A DNA stretch of 64,000 nt from contig JAIXOM010000018.1 in NCBI GenBank assembly GCA_027486755.1, positions 62,001-126,000 on the forward strand. The letters run 5' to 3'. A program made the translations under genes and the position numbers. Below the pieces are notes generated by a model, which saw nothing but the letters and a program-made list of their open reading frames with translations, was not told where the DNA came from and did no database searches. The first letter of the stretch is position 1. Every line of letters begins with the position of its first letter. Origin of the DNA: Comamonadaceae bacterium (GTDB lineage Bacteria; Pseudomonadota; Gammaproteobacteria; Burkholderiales; Burkholderiaceae_C). Of this stretch, positions 20,937 through 29,773 are shown piece after piece.

Positions 20937-22075
20937 GAAGCCTCGCCCTGCACCACCGGTATGCCGCCTATCATGCCCAGCCGCTGGCTGGCCATGCGCT
21001 GGCCCACATCGGTGCGGTCCTTGACGTCGCCGGCGAGTTGGCCACAGGCAGCGTCAATGTCGTCGCCCCGGGTCTTGCGCACCGTGGTGACAATGCCCGC
21101 GTCCAGCAGGATCTTGGCAAAGGCCTGCACCTGCGCCTGGCTTGAACGCTTGAGGCCTGAAGCCTCAAAAGGGTTGAAGGGAATCAGGTTGAGCTTGGCC
21201 GATAGGCCTGAGCCGGCATGGCGGCGCATCAGCTCCAGCAACTCGCGCGCATGCGCAGGGGTGTCGTTGACGCCCTCGAGCATGCAATATTCAAAGGTGA
21301 TGAAGTCCCGCGGCGCAAAGCGCTGGTAGGCGGCGCAGGCGCTGAGCAACTCATCGATCGGGTACTTGCGGTTGAGCGGCACCAGCTGGTCACGCAAGGC
21401 ATCGCTCGGAGCGTGCAGAGAAACGGCCAGAGCCACCGGCAGGTCCTGCGACAGGCGCTCGATCATGGGCACCACGCCAGAGGTGGACACGGTGACCCGA
21501 CGGCGTGAAAGACCATAGGCATGGTCATCGAGCATGATCTTGAGGGCCGGCAGCAGGCGGTCGTAGTTTTGCAGCGGCTCGCCCATGCCCATCATGACCA
21601 CATTGGTGATCACCCGATCGGAGCGGCCGAGCTCGCGGCGCAGCGCGTGCTCGGCGTACCAGAGCTGGGCGACGATTTCCGAGGTTTCCAGATTGCGGCT
21701 AAAGCCCTGATGCCCGGTCGAGCAAAAACGGCAACCGACGGCGCAACCGGCTTGCGAGGACACGCACAAGGTACCGCGGTCGGTTTCGGGGATATAGACC
21801 GTCTCGATCAGGTTGCCATCGCCCACATCGAATAGCCATTTGATCGTGCCATCGGCAGAGCGCTGGATCGAGACCACCGGCAAGGCACTGATATGGGCCA
21901 TGCCGGCGAGCTTGTCGCGCAGCGACATGGCCAGATCGCTCATCTGGGAAAACTCGCTGGCCCCACGCTGGTGGATCCAACGAAACAGTTGGGTGGCGCG
22001 AAAGCGCTTTTCTCCGAGTCCTTCGCAGAACCGGGAGAGCGCATTCAGATCGAGTCCTAGCAGGGGTGTGCTCAT
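20933..22075 (-). CDS. rlmN: dual-specificity 23S rRNA A2503/tRNA A37 C2-methyltransferase
   Basis: Radical-SAM enzyme that methylates C2 of A2503 in 23S rRNA and of A37 in some tRNAs. The 380 residues hold the radical-SAM cluster Cys111, Cys115 and Cys118 in [11 protein letters not shown]. The two RlmN-specific cysteines are also present: Cys104 in T-L-C-V-S-S and the resolving/methyl-carrier Cys344 in D-D-I-D-A-A-C. The start is ATG 22075; the longer reading adds 29 residues. It lies downstream of ndk, separated by a strong hairpin terminator at 22162-22185. Confidence 0.96.
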   Translation of the reverse strand: MSTPLLGLDLNALSRFCEGLGEKRFRATQLFRWIHQRGASEFSQMSDLAMSLRDKLAGMAHISALPVVSIQRSADGTIKWLFDVGDGNLIETVYIPETDRGTLCVSSQAGCAVGCRFCSTGHQGFSRNLETSEIVAQLWYAEHALRRELGRSDRVITNVVMMGMGEPLQNYDRLLPALKIMLDDHAYGLSRRRVTVSTSGVVPMIERLSQDLPVALAVSLHAPSDALRDQLVPLNRKYPIDELLSACAAYQRFAPRDFITFEYCMLEGVNDTPAHARELLELMRRHAGSGLSAKLNLIPFNPFEASGLKRSSQAQVQAFAKILLDAGIVTTVRKTRGDDIDAACGQLAGDVKDRTDVGQRMASQRLGMIGGIPVVQGEAS

Positions 22076-22161
22076 GGCAGGCAATAGCTTGGGCTCGAGC
22101 TTAGCGCGGACCGGCAAAAAAACAAGGCGGCAATCCTGGGCCCGAGCGGGGCTTGAAAGCA

Positions 22162-22185
22162 CAGCGGGGCCCGAGGGCCCCGCTG
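22162..22185 (-). terminator. hairpin terminator after ndk
   Basis: A perfect 11-bp inverted repeat (arms CAGCGGGGCCC and GGGCCCCGCTG) with a two-base centre lies 22-45 bases past the ndk stop codon. On the minus strand the stem is followed by TGCTTTC rather than a long T run, so it may be a weak intrinsic terminator or a 3'-end stabiliser. It separates ndk from the rlmN-to-purA run. Confidence 0.65.
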
Positions 22186-22206
22186 CTGTTACGTCCGGCG
22201 CCCTGC

Positions 22207-22632
22207 TCAGCGCGAATAAACGTTCATGCCAGGGAAGAAGAACGCAATTTCCTGGGCAGCCGTCTCGGGGGCGTCTGAACCATGCACGGCGTTGGCGTCA
22301 ATGCTGTCTGCAAAGTCAGCGCGGATGGTGCCGGCAGCAGCTTTCTTAGGGTCGGTGGCACCCATCAGGTCACGGTTCTTAAGGATGGCGTTCTCGCCCT
22401 CGAGCGCCTGGATCATGACCGGGCCGGAGATCATGAACTCCACCAGGTCCTTGAAGAAAGGCCGGGCCTTGTGAACGGCATAAAAAGCCTCAGCCTCGCC
22501 GCGCGACAGGTGAGCCATTTTGGCGGCAACGACCTTCAGGCCGGCGGCCTCGAAACGGGCGTAAATCTGGCCAATCACATTTTTGGCAACTGCGTCAGGC
22601 TTGATGATGGAGAGGGTGCGCTCGATGGCCAT
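22207..22632 (-). CDS. ndk: nucleoside diphosphate kinase
   Basis: Transfers the gamma phosphate between nucleoside triphosphates and diphosphates through a phospho-histidine. The 141 residues begin [13 protein letters not shown]. The active-site His117 lies in N-A-V-H-G-S-D. The length is standard for a bacterial NDK. An AAAGGAAAG site precedes the ATG. The gene looks like a single-gene transcript, with a -10-like TAGAAT at 22687-22692 upstream and a hairpin downstream. Confidence 0.97.
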   Translation of the reverse strand: MAIERTLSIIKPDAVAKNVIGQIYARFEAAGLKVVAAKMAHLSRGEAEAFYAVHKARPFFKDLVEFMISGPVMIQALEGENAILKNRDLMGATDPKKAAAGTIRADFADSIDANAVHGSDAPETAAQEIAFFFPGMNVYSR

Positions 22633-22686
22633 GAACTTTCCTTTGGTTTTCTCTAAAAATGGCTGCCACGGGGGGCAAAGCCCAAG

Positions 22687-22692
22687 ATTCTA
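22687..22692 (-). promoter_or_regulatory. candidate -10 element for ndk
   Basis: On the minus strand the hexamer TAGAAT (five of six against TATAAT) lies 55 bases before the ndk ATG. It sits in the only non-coding stretch between the pseudouridine synthase gene and ndk. No good -35 is seen at 16-18 bases; TTGATA lies too close (five bases). Confidence 0.35.
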
Positions 22693-22763
22693 AAGCCTAT
22701 CAAGACCGGTATCGCCGCAGGCCACATAGACCCGGGGCCTGACGGGGCTTGAAAGACCGAACT

Positions 22764-24416
22764 TTATCCGCGGCCACCCTTGCGCCCACCACGACCGCCC
22801 CGGCCCTGGCCCTGGCCCTGGCCGCCCTGTCCCGGGCGCTGACGGGTGAAGGTATCGGCACCGATGTAGCCGAAGGACGTTTTCATCGGATCGGGCTGGC
22901 CCGCCCCTCCCCCTGAGCCCCCCCCACCGCCTGCTCCGCCCGAATTGCGGCCGGGCCGCTTCCTGGCGGCTGGCTGGGCATTCATGTTGAAGCCCGGCTG
23001 CGGGCTAGAGGGCCGGGGGCCCTTGCCGCGGGCACGGCCGCCGCGGCGCTTGCCCTGACCGTCGATGCGGCCAGCCTCGTGGCGCCCGGGAGGCGGCTGA
23101 AATTCATAAGGCCCGCTAGGCTCCGCATCCGGATCTTCCACGTCCGCAGCTTGCACCGATCGGTCCAGCCCGGCCTGCATCGGATCCGAAGGCTGCACAA
23201 GGCCCAGGTTCTCCGAGTCCGGCTCGCCCTCGGGCAGGCGTTGCGAAGGGGCCCCGGCCGGAGCCTGCGCAGCTCTGGGCTGGCGCTTGTCCCGCTGAGC
23301 CTGCTGCTCGGCCTGACGCAAAACCCGGGTCAGCTGGGCGATGTCGCGCTCGTCAAGTTCGACAAAAGCACCGCGCCGCAAGCCGCGCGGCAGCAGGAAG
23401 GCGCCGTAGCGGATACGGATCAGTCGGCTGACCGCATGACCAACCGCCTCAAACATGCGTCGGACTTCGCGATTACGACCCTCAGCGATCGTCACCCGAT
23501 ACCAGCAGTTGACGCCCTCGCCGCCGCCGGCTTCCTCGATCGCGCCGAATTGCGCCTGACCATCCTCCAGCGCCACGCCCTCGAGCAGTCGCTGCTTTTC
23601 CTCATTGCTCAGCGCGCCGAGCACACGCACCGCGTATTCGCGCTCCAGACCAAAGCGCGGATGCATAAGCTTGTTGGCCAGCTCGCCCGAGCTGGTAAGC
23701 AGCAGCAAGCCTTCGGTGTTGAGGTCAAGCCGGCCAACCGACTGCCATTTGCCTTGCTGCAGCCGGGGCAGCTTGCGAAACACCGTTGGCCGGTTTTGCG
23801 GGTCATCATGAGTGACCACCTCGCCCACAGGCTTGTGATAGGCGATCACCCGGGGGGGCGGCGGTGCAATGCGCAGGCGCAGCGGCTTGCCATTGACCTT
23901 GACGGCATCGCCGAACTGGATGCGCTGGCCAATGTGCGCAGGCTCGTTGTTGACTGAAATCCGGCCCTCAAGAATGAGCTGTTCCATCTCCAGACGCGAA
24001 CCCAGCCCGGCCTGGGCCAGCACCTTGTGCAGCTTGGGGCTCTCGGGCTGCGGCGCCAGCACCCGTTTGTGCAGTTGAACCGCCGGGTCTTGCTCGTCGG
24101 CGTCGAGTTGTCCGGCGACCACGTCTTCAAAGCGATAGCCTTGCCTGGGCGCGGCGCCCGGCTTGGGCCGGGGCGCGCCGCCCTCGGCATGACCGCCCTC
24201 GGGGGCAGCGCCGGTCACCTCGCCTGGCCGCGAACGCCGGTTGCGTCGCCGGTTCGGCCGCTTGCGCAGTCCGGCCTCGCCAGGCTCGCCCTGCGCCGAT
24301 GGCTCTGGCCCGGGCCTGTCCTGTTCTGGTTCAGAGGCAAGGGCAGCGGGCGCTGGGGCGGCACGGTCAGCCGATGAAGGGATCGCTTGCGGCTCGGAAG
24401 GATCGTTGGACTGCAT
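22764..24416 (-). CDS. rluB: RsuA/RluB-family rRNA pseudouridine synthase with long basic extensions
   Basis: RluB isomerises a uridine in 23S rRNA helix 89. The 550 residues are about twice the E. coli length. Residues 1-120 are a low-complexity Pro/Ala/Arg-rich tail with a R-K-R-P-N-R-R-R-N-R-R cluster. An S4 domain spans about 125-180. The synthase domain follows, with catalytic Asp231 in V-G-R-L-D-L-N-T-E-G-L-L-L. Residues from about 365 to the end are disordered, and the last 80 are Gly/Arg-rich with RGG-like repeats. Such tails are common on this protein in Burkholderiales and may bind RNA. It starts five bases after the scpB stop. Assignment to RluB rather than RluE or RsuA rests on the scpB context. 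Confidence 0.85.
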   Translation of the reverse strand: MQSNDPSEPQAIPSSADRAAPAPAALASEPEQDRPGPEPSAQGEPGEAGLRKRPNRRRNRRSRPGEVTGAAPEGGHAEGGAPRPKPGAAPRQGYRFEDVVAGQLDADEQDPAVQLHKRVLAPQPESPKLHKVLAQAGLGSRLEMEQLILEGRISVNNEPAHIGQRIQFGDAVKVNGKPLRLRIAPPPPRVIAYHKPVGEVVTHDDPQNRPTVFRKLPRLQQGKWQSVGRLDLNTEGLLLLTSSGELANKLMHPRFGLEREYAVRVLGALSNEEKQRLLEGVALEDGQAQFGAIEEAGGGEGVNCWYRVTIAEGRNREVRRMFEAVGHAVSRLIRIRYGAFLLPRGLRRGAFVELDERDIAQLTRVLRQAEQQAQRDKRQPRAAQAPAGAPSQRLPEGEPDSENLGLVQPSDPMQAGLDRSVQAADVEDPDAEPSGPYEFQPPPGRHEAGRIDGQGKRRGGRARGKGPRPSSPQPGFNMNAQPAARKRPGRNSGGAGGGGGSGGGAGQPDPMKTSFGYIGADTFTRQRPGQGGQGQGQGRGGRGGRKGGRG

Positions 24417-24421
24417 AGGGT

Positions 24422-25207
24422 TCAGGGAGCCAAAGGCTCGCCAGTCGAGGAGGCATCGCCCTCCCTGGGCGCGGGCGCAGGATCTTGCGCCGCCGGCGTA
24501 TCTGTGTGTACCGGGACCGGGTCGGGCCCGGATTCGTCCGTGGCGCTGGGCTCAGGCTGGGCTGCAGCGCTCTGGCCCGAGACTTGCGCATCGCCAATCC
24601 CAGGTTCAGCAAAGCCCTCGGCATGGCCAATGGCCGCGGGCACGGGGCCATCGGACAAGCCGAATTCAATCTGATCGAGCGCGGCTGCCTCCAGCCTGCC
24701 CTCGTCGAGGGTGGGCAACTGGTCGAGCGACTGCAGGCCCAGATCATCGAGAAATTGACGGGTGGTGGCATACAAAGCCGGCCGTCCCACCGTCTCGCGG
24801 TGGCCGATGACCTCCACCCAGCCCCGGTCCTCCAACTGCTTGAGCAGGACCGAGTTGATGGTCACACCGCGTATGTCTTCCATGTCGCCGCGGGTGACCG
24901 GCTGACGGTAGGCAATGATGGCCAGGGTCTCCAGCGTGGCCCGGGTGTATTTAGGCGGCTTCTCGGGGTGCAGGCGGTCCAGATAAGGACGCATCTCGGG
25001 GCGGCTTTGAAAGCGCCAGCCCGAGGCCACCTGCACCAGCTCGACACCGCGACCGGCCCATTCGTCCTGTAGCTCGGACAGCAGGCGCTTGATTGTGTCA
25101 GGGCCCACCTGCGCGTCGAACAGCACCTCCATATCACGCACAGGCATGGCCTGGGGCGCGCAAATCAGTGCTGTTTCGAGGACGCGCTTGGCATCCGTCG
25201 TGTTCAT
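24422..25207 (-). CDS. scpB: segregation and condensation protein B
   Basis: ScpB binds ScpA and the SMC ATPase to form the condensin that organises the chromosome. Residues 1-185 of 261 are the double winged-helix domain, with the family segment [24 protein letters not shown] near residues 87-107 and [12 protein letters not shown] near 140. The last 60 residues are an acidic Pro/Ala/Asp-rich tail. It is followed at five bases by rluB, the usual pairing. scpA is not adjacent; the upstream gene is rluD, 146 bases away. Confidence 0.92.
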   Translation of the reverse strand: MNTTDAKRVLETALICAPQAMPVRDMEVLFDAQVGPDTIKRLLSELQDEWAGRGVELVQVASGWRFQSRPEMRPYLDRLHPEKPPKYTRATLETLAIIAYRQPVTRGDMEDIRGVTINSVLLKQLEDRGWVEVIGHRETVGRPALYATTRQFLDDLGLQSLDQLPTLDEGRLEAAALDQIEFGLSDGPVPAAIGHAEGFAEPGIGDAQVSGQSAAAQPEPSATDESGPDPVPVHTDTPAAQDPAPAPREGDASSTGEPLAP

Positions 25208-25353
25208 GTGATCAATATCCGAAGTCGGAAGGCTCCAAGACCGGGTCCTGGGCTAAATCCTGGGCAGCGCGCGAAGGGGATCAATCGCAGCCGCTGGGGG
25301 ACAGGGGCGCTGCATTCAGCCGAGGAGGTTTCGGGCGTAGAAGCTGCGAGTGG

Positions 25354-26418
25354 TCATTGTAGCTCAGCGTCATCTGGCCTTAGGGGGCCGAGCTGCAGCT
25401 CGGCCAGGGCGCAAGCCATATCGGGCGGCGGCGTGCGTTGCCAGGTCCATACCTGGCCCGAGGCTGGATGCTGCAGAGACAGCCGCCAGGCGTGCAGGGC
25501 CTGGCGCTGCAGCCCGGCCATGGGCCGCCCCCCGTAGAGCTCGTCGGCAAGCAAAGGATGGCCCAAATGCTGCATGTGCACCCGAATCTGGTGGGTGCGA
25601 CCGGTGTGCAATTGGCAATGGACCCAGCAGGCCGAATCCGAATTGCCCAATAACCTCACATCGGTGCGCGCGGTCTTGCCACTGTGGCGCTGGAGATCGA
25701 CCACCGCCATGCGGGTGCGCAGGCGCGGGTCGCGCCCCAGAGGCTGGTCGACCTGCACCGTCTGCGGACCCTGCCAGCGCTTGTGCGCCAGGGCCAGGTA
25801 TTCGCGCCTGACCTGTCGCTCTGCGATGGCCGCCACCAGCGCATCCATCGCGCCGCGGGTCTTGGCCACCACCATCAAGCCGCTGGTGTCCTTGTCCAGC
25901 CTGTGCACGATGCCAGCCCTAGGCAGGCTGCGCGCCGCCTCATGATGGGCCAGCAGGCCGTTGAGCAAGGTGCCGCTCCAATGACCGGGCGCCGGATGCA
26001 CCACCAAGCCAGCTGGCTTGTCGATCACCAGCAGGTGTTCGTCCTCATGCACCACCGCCAGCGCCATGATCTCGCTCTGGAAGGCCTGACTCTGCGGCGT
26101 TGGCTTGAGCTCTATGCCCAGCAGGTCGCCCACCTTCACCTTGGCAGCCGAACGCTGGGCCGCCTGCCCATTGAGCTGTACCGCGCCAGCCTCGATCAAC
26201 TGTTGCAGATAACTGCGCGAGAACTCAGGCACCAAAATGGCCAGGGCCCGATCGAGCCGCTGCCCATGCTCGGCGGCGGCCACCGCGGCCTGCCGCCACT
26301 GGCCAGGCCAGCCCGACTCTGGCTGTGCATCGGTCTCCTCGGATTCGTCCGTCCACAGCACTTCCTCGGCATGACCGGGTTCTATAATTTCAGCGCTGGT
26401 TCGCAAGCCGGTATTCAC
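25354..26418 (-). CDS. rluD: 23S rRNA pseudouridine synthase RluD
   Basis: RluA-family synthase that makes the pseudouridines of 23S rRNA helix 69. The 354 residues start with an acidic 45-residue lead. An S4 domain (about 52-105, R-L-D-R-A-L-A and F-S-R-S-Y-L-Q) is followed by the catalytic domain with Asp175 in V-H-R-L-D-K-D-T-S-G. The C-terminal H-T-G-R-T-H-Q-I-R-V-H signature is present. The start is GTG 26418, which places its first codons over the divergent bamD promoter; a shorter start is possible. The rluD/bamD divergent pair is common in proteobacteria. Confidence 0.93.
   Translation of the reverse strand: MNTGLRTSAEIIEPGHAEEVLWTDESEETDAQPESGWPGQWRQAAVAAAEHGQRLDRALAILVPEFSRSYLQQLIEAGAVQLNGQAAQRSAAKVKVGDLLGIELKPTPQSQAFQSEIMALAVVHEDEHLLVIDKPAGLVVHPAPGHWSGTLLNGLLAHHEAARSLPRAGIVHRLDKDTSGLMVVAKTRGAMDALVAAIAERQVRREYLALAHKRWQGPQTVQVDQPLGRDPRLRTRMAVVDLQRHSGKTARTDVRLLGNSDSACWVHCQLHTGRTHQIRVHMQHLGHPLLADELYGGRPMAGLQRQALHAWRLSLQHPASGQVWTWQRTPPPDMACALAELQLGPLRPDDAELQ
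26383..26388 (+). promoter_or_regulatory. -10 element of the bamD promoter
   Basis: A perfect TATAAT hexamer preceded by GTTC lies 55 bases before the bamD ATG. The -35 region at 26360-26366 (around CTTCCT) is poor. An AAGG ribosome site lies just before the ATG. The element sits inside the 5' codons of the divergent rluD reading. Confidence 0.5.
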
Positions 26419-26442
26419 AAGATCAACTAAAAGGTCATCAGC

Positions 26443-27249
26443 ATGGTGTTTGCAGGATTATCGACCGCGCGCATCGGCTGCTTGGCTTGCGCCCTGGCTC
26501 TGGGCGGCTGCGCCACAGAACCAAAAGATCCCACCGCAGGCTGGAGCCCGAACAAGATCTACAGCGAGGCCCGTGACGAGGCCGCCAGTGCAGCCTACGA
26601 CAAGGCAGTGGCGCTGTTCGACAAGCTCGAGGGCCGCGCCGCCGGGACCCCCCTGGCTCAGCAGGCCCAGCTCGAAAAGGCCCACGTCCATTTTCGTGCC
26701 GGTGAGCCGGCCCAGGCCACCGCCACGCTCGATCGCTTCATGCGCCTGCACCCAGCGAGCCCTGCCATGGACTATGCGCTCTACCTCAAGGGTCTGGCTA
26801 ACTTCAACGACAACCTGGGCCTGTTCGGCGGACTTGTGCGCAAAGACCTGTCCGAAAGCGATCAAAGGGCCGCTAAAGAGTCTTACGAGGCCTTCAAGGA
26901 ACTGGCCAGCCGCTTTCCGGATTCAAAGTACACGCCCGATGCTCGGCTGCGGATGGCCTATATCGTCAACTCGCTGGCCCAGTCCGAAGTCAACGTAGCC
27001 CGTTTCTACCACTCGCGCGGCGCCTACGTGGCCGCCATCAACCGGGCACAGACGGCGGTGCAGGAGTTTCGCGACGTGCCAGCCGTTGAGGAAGCGATGT
27101 ACATCCTCTACAAGTCCTACGACGCGCTGGGCATGAACGATCTGCGCGACGACACCCTGCGGGTGATGCAGCGCACCTATCCGCAAAGCAGCTGGCTGGC
27201 GCAGGGCGGGCCCGGCGCTAGCAAGCGGCCGTGGTATCGCCTCTGGTGA
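26443..27249 (+). CDS. bamD: outer membrane protein assembly factor BamD
   Basis: Essential TPR lipoprotein of the BAM complex. The 268 residues have a short signal peptide with lipobox L-G-G-C (Cys23), then five TPR-like pairs. Family landmarks are the P-K-I/N-K-I-Y-S-E-A segment near 37 and the conserved G-L-A-N-F-N-D-N-L block near 125. A K-R-P-W-Y-R-L-W end closes the protein. An AAGG site precedes the ATG. The 3' end overlaps the 3' end of the convergent helicase gene by 32 bases. Confidence 0.95.
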   Translation: MVFAGLSTARIGCLACALALGGCATEPKDPTAGWSPNKIYSEARDEAASAAYDKAVALFDKLEGRAAGTPLAQQAQLEKAHVHFRAGEPAQATATLDRFMRLHPASPAMDYALYLKGLANFNDNLGLFGGLVRKDLSESDQRAAKESYEAFKELASRFPDSKYTPDARLRMAYIVNSLAQSEVNVARFYHSRGAYVAAINRAQTAVQEFRDVPAVEEAMYILYKSYDALGMNDLRDDTLRVMQRTYPQSSWLAQGGPGASKRPWYRLW

Positions 27250-29215
27250 GCTCGTCCAGCCAGGCCTGCATCTCCTGCGGGCTTTGCAGGCGCCGCATCG
27301 GCGGCAAGGCCCTGAGCAAGCGCGCGCCATAGCCTTTTTCCAGCAAGCGGGTATCGCAAACCACCAAAGCACCCCGGTCGCTCTCGCGGCGGATCAGCCG
27401 GCCGGCGCCCTGCTTGAGCGCCACTGCAGCCTCAGGCAAGAAATAGTCGTTGAAAGGACTGCGGCCCTGGTCCTCCAAGCTCCTGGAGCGCGCCTGCGCC
27501 AGCGGGTCGTTGGGCGGCGGGAAAGGCAGCTTGTCGATCACCACCAGCTGCAGGGCATCACCGGCCACATCAATGCCCTCCCAGAAAGAGGCTGAGCCCA
27601 CCAGCACACAGCCCCGCCCGGGCTGCTGGGCGCCGCGCCGAAACCGTTCGATCAGTTCACGCCGGGTCAACTGCCCCTGCACCAGGACGTCGAGCTCGCC
27701 TTGGGACTCAAACCGGTCCTGCAAGACCTGGGCGATCTGTCGCAGGGCCTTCAGGCTGGTGGTCAGCACCATGGTGCGGCCGCCCAGACTGGCGGCCCAG
27801 TCGCCCACCAGGGCTGCCACCCGCAGCGAGTGCGCCGGGTCATTAGGCCGGGGCAGGTCGCGGGGCAGGTAAAGCGCAGCCTGACGCGGGTAGTCAAAAG
27901 GACTGCCCACGCGCAGGATACGGGCATTGCCCAGGCCGCAGGGGCCGGTGAACCAGGACAGCTGATCGTCATCGCCCAAGGTGGCCGAGGTAAATACCCA
28001 GCTGCGCGATTGGGGCTCAGGGCCGAGTATTCGTGCGGTGACGGCCTGCGCAATGTCCAGCGGCGACTCGACCAGCCGGGCATGCTGACCCACCTCCAGC
28101 CAGCGCACCAACTCGGGTGTGCCCGGTGCTGAAAAGTGCGCCAGTTGGGAGGCAAACAGCAAGGTGCGCTCGTGCAGGCGCACAAAATCGGGCGCCAGTT
28201 CGCTGACGGTGTCGAGCGCCTTGGCAGCCGTCTCGCAAGCGGCCTGCACATCGGCCAGGGCCCGGCTCCAGGCCTCGGGCTCCAGCCCTTCGGGCGCATG
28301 GCCCTGCCAACCCAGGCGGGCGCTCGCCGGCTGCTTGCCGATGGTCAGCCTGAGCTCGCGGGTGGCATGCTCGAGCCGGCCAGCCACACCCTGCCAGTCG
28401 GCCAGGCCCCGCGCCAGTTGCAGGCCGGCGGCGAGCACATCGCGCACCAGATCCAGCAATTGCGATGTCCCCAAATTGCTGCCCAGAAACTGGATGCCGG
28501 TTTCGTTGAGCTGATGCGCCTCGTCAAAGACCACCACCCGCACGGTGGGCAGCAATTCGGCCATGCCCGATTCACGCACCGCCAGATCGGCGAAGAATAG
28601 GTGATGGTTGATGACCACCACATCAGCGGCCATGGCCTCGCGCCGGGCATGGACGACATGGCAGGTCTTGAAACTCGGGCAGGTCGAGCCCAGGCAGTTC
28701 TCGCGGGTGGATGTGATCAGGGGCAGGACCGGTGAGCGTTCGTCGATATCGGGCAACTCGGCCAGATCGCCCGTCTCGGTGGCCTGGGCCCAGGCCTGCA
28801 CACGCGCCAGGAGGCGGGCCGATGCCCGCTCGCGCCCGGCCTCGGTGTAGGGCGCCTGCTCCATGCGGTGCAGGCACAGATAGCTGGCGCGACCCTTGAG
28901 CAGGGCCATGCTCACTGGCAGGCGCAGCGCATCGACCAGGCGCGGCAGATCGCGCCCGAAGAGCTGATCCTGCAAGGTCTTGGTGGCCGTCGACAACAGC
29001 ACCCGCTCGCCGCTGAGCAGGGCGGGCACCAAATAGGAGAAGGTCTTGCCCACCCCGGTGCTGGCCTCCACCACCAGCGCCCCGCCCTGCTCGACCACCT
29101 CGGCCACCGCCATGGCCATATCGATCTGGCCTTGGCGCGGCTGGAAATGATCGGCAGCCCGCCCAATCGCCCCCCCAGGCTCGAAGGCGGCGAGAACCTT
29201 GTGCTGCAGGGACAT
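27218..29215 (-). CDS. ATP-dependent DNA helicase, DinG/YoaA (XPD-like) family
   Basis: Superfamily 2 helicase with a 4Fe-4S domain, acting 5' to 3' on DNA during repair. The 665 residues have Walker A near 50-58 (E-A-S-T-G-V-G-K-T), the cluster cysteines Cys114, Cys174, Cys179 and Cys185, and the D-E-A-H box near 231-234. Helicase motifs V and VI lie near the end (Q-G-A-G-R-L-I-R-R). All four cysteines are present. Length and the short N-terminus fit YoaA better than the larger DinG. It is the last gene of the zapE run and starts three bases after the coiled-coil protein stop. Confidence 0.9.
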   Translation of the reverse strand: MSLQHKVLAAFEPGGAIGRAADHFQPRQGQIDMAMAVAEVVEQGGALVVEASTGVGKTFSYLVPALLSGERVLLSTATKTLQDQLFGRDLPRLVDALRLPVSMALLKGRASYLCLHRMEQAPYTEAGRERASARLLARVQAWAQATETGDLAELPDIDERSPVLPLITSTRENCLGSTCPSFKTCHVVHARREAMAADVVVINHHLFFADLAVRESGMAELLPTVRVVVFDEAHQLNETGIQFLGSNLGTSQLLDLVRDVLAAGLQLARGLADWQGVAGRLEHATRELRLTIGKQPASARLGWQGHAPEGLEPEAWSRALADVQAACETAAKALDTVSELAPDFVRLHERTLLFASQLAHFSAPGTPELVRWLEVGQHARLVESPLDIAQAVTARILGPEPQSRSWVFTSATLGDDDQLSWFTGPCGLGNARILRVGSPFDYPRQAALYLPRDLPRPNDPAHSLRVAALVGDWAASLGGRTMVLTTSLKALRQIAQVLQDRFESQGELDVLVQGQLTRRELIERFRRGAQQPGRGCVLVGSASFWEGIDVAGDALQLVVIDKLPFPPPNDPLAQARSRSLEDQGRSPFNDYFLPEAAVALKQGAGRLIRRESDRGALVVCDTRLLEKGYGARLLRALPPMRRLQSPQEMQAWLDELTRGDTTAAC

Positions 29216-29218
29216 GGC

Positions 29219-29773
29219 TTAGGGCGCTACCGCAGGCACTGCGCCAGCCTCGTCCGCACGCTGGCGCGTGGCGGCTTGTCGTTCGCGCTGCTGCTGACGC
29301 AGCTGCGCCGCCTCGGTGCGTTGCTGCTGACGCAGGATCCGCTCGCGGGCCTGTACCTCGCGCTGCGCGGCCTCAGCCACAGAAGACTGGGCCGGTTCAA
29401 TACTGGCGCCAGCCGAACGCTGATTTTGAGTCCGCAGCTTGTCCTGCACCCGCTCGAGGGCCGCCTGGCTGCGCTGCTGCGACAGGGCCTGCTCTATCTG
29501 CACCTGCTGGCGCTTGAGCTGCGCCAGCGACTGCCTGTGCCGGGCCTGGGCCTCCTTGAGGCAATCGTTCACCCAAAAACCCTGGCGGCAGGCCTTTTGT
29601 TCATCGAGCCAGACAGCGTGCACCCTCGCCCGCTCGCGCTCGATGCGCTGCAGCTCGCTGCCGACCGGCTCGGCCAAAGCCGCCTGCCCGCCAGCGCTGC
29701 CAGAGTCCGTTCCGGTTTGAGCCTGCGCCTGCACCAGCAGCAGAACCAAGCTGCAGGCGACAAGGAGTCTCAT
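29219..29773 (-). CDS. secreted coiled-coil protein of unknown function
   Basis: I do not recognise a named family. The 184 residues begin with a clear Sec signal peptide (M-R-L-L-V-A-C-S-L-V-L-L-L-V) ending in A-Q-A. The mature part is Gln/Arg/Ala/Glu-rich and predicted to be almost entirely helical or coiled coil (R-I-E-R-E-R-A-R-V, L-K-R-Q-Q-V-Q-I-E-Q, R-Q-Q-Q-R-T-E-A). Two cysteines (about residues 62 and 71, K-A-C-R and D-C-L-K) could form a disulfide in the periplasm. The ATG overlaps the zapE stop as ATGA, and the helicase gene follows at three bases, so it is translated with both. Confidence 0.75.
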   Translation of the reverse strand: MRLLVACSLVLLLVQAQAQTGTDSGSAGGQAALAEPVGSELQRIERERARVHAVWLDEQKACRQGFWVNDCLKEAQARHRQSLAQLKRQQVQIEQALSQQRSQAALERVQDKLRTQNQRSAGASIEPAQSSVAEAAQREVQARERILRQQQRTEAAQLRQQQRERQAATRQRADEAGAVPAVAP

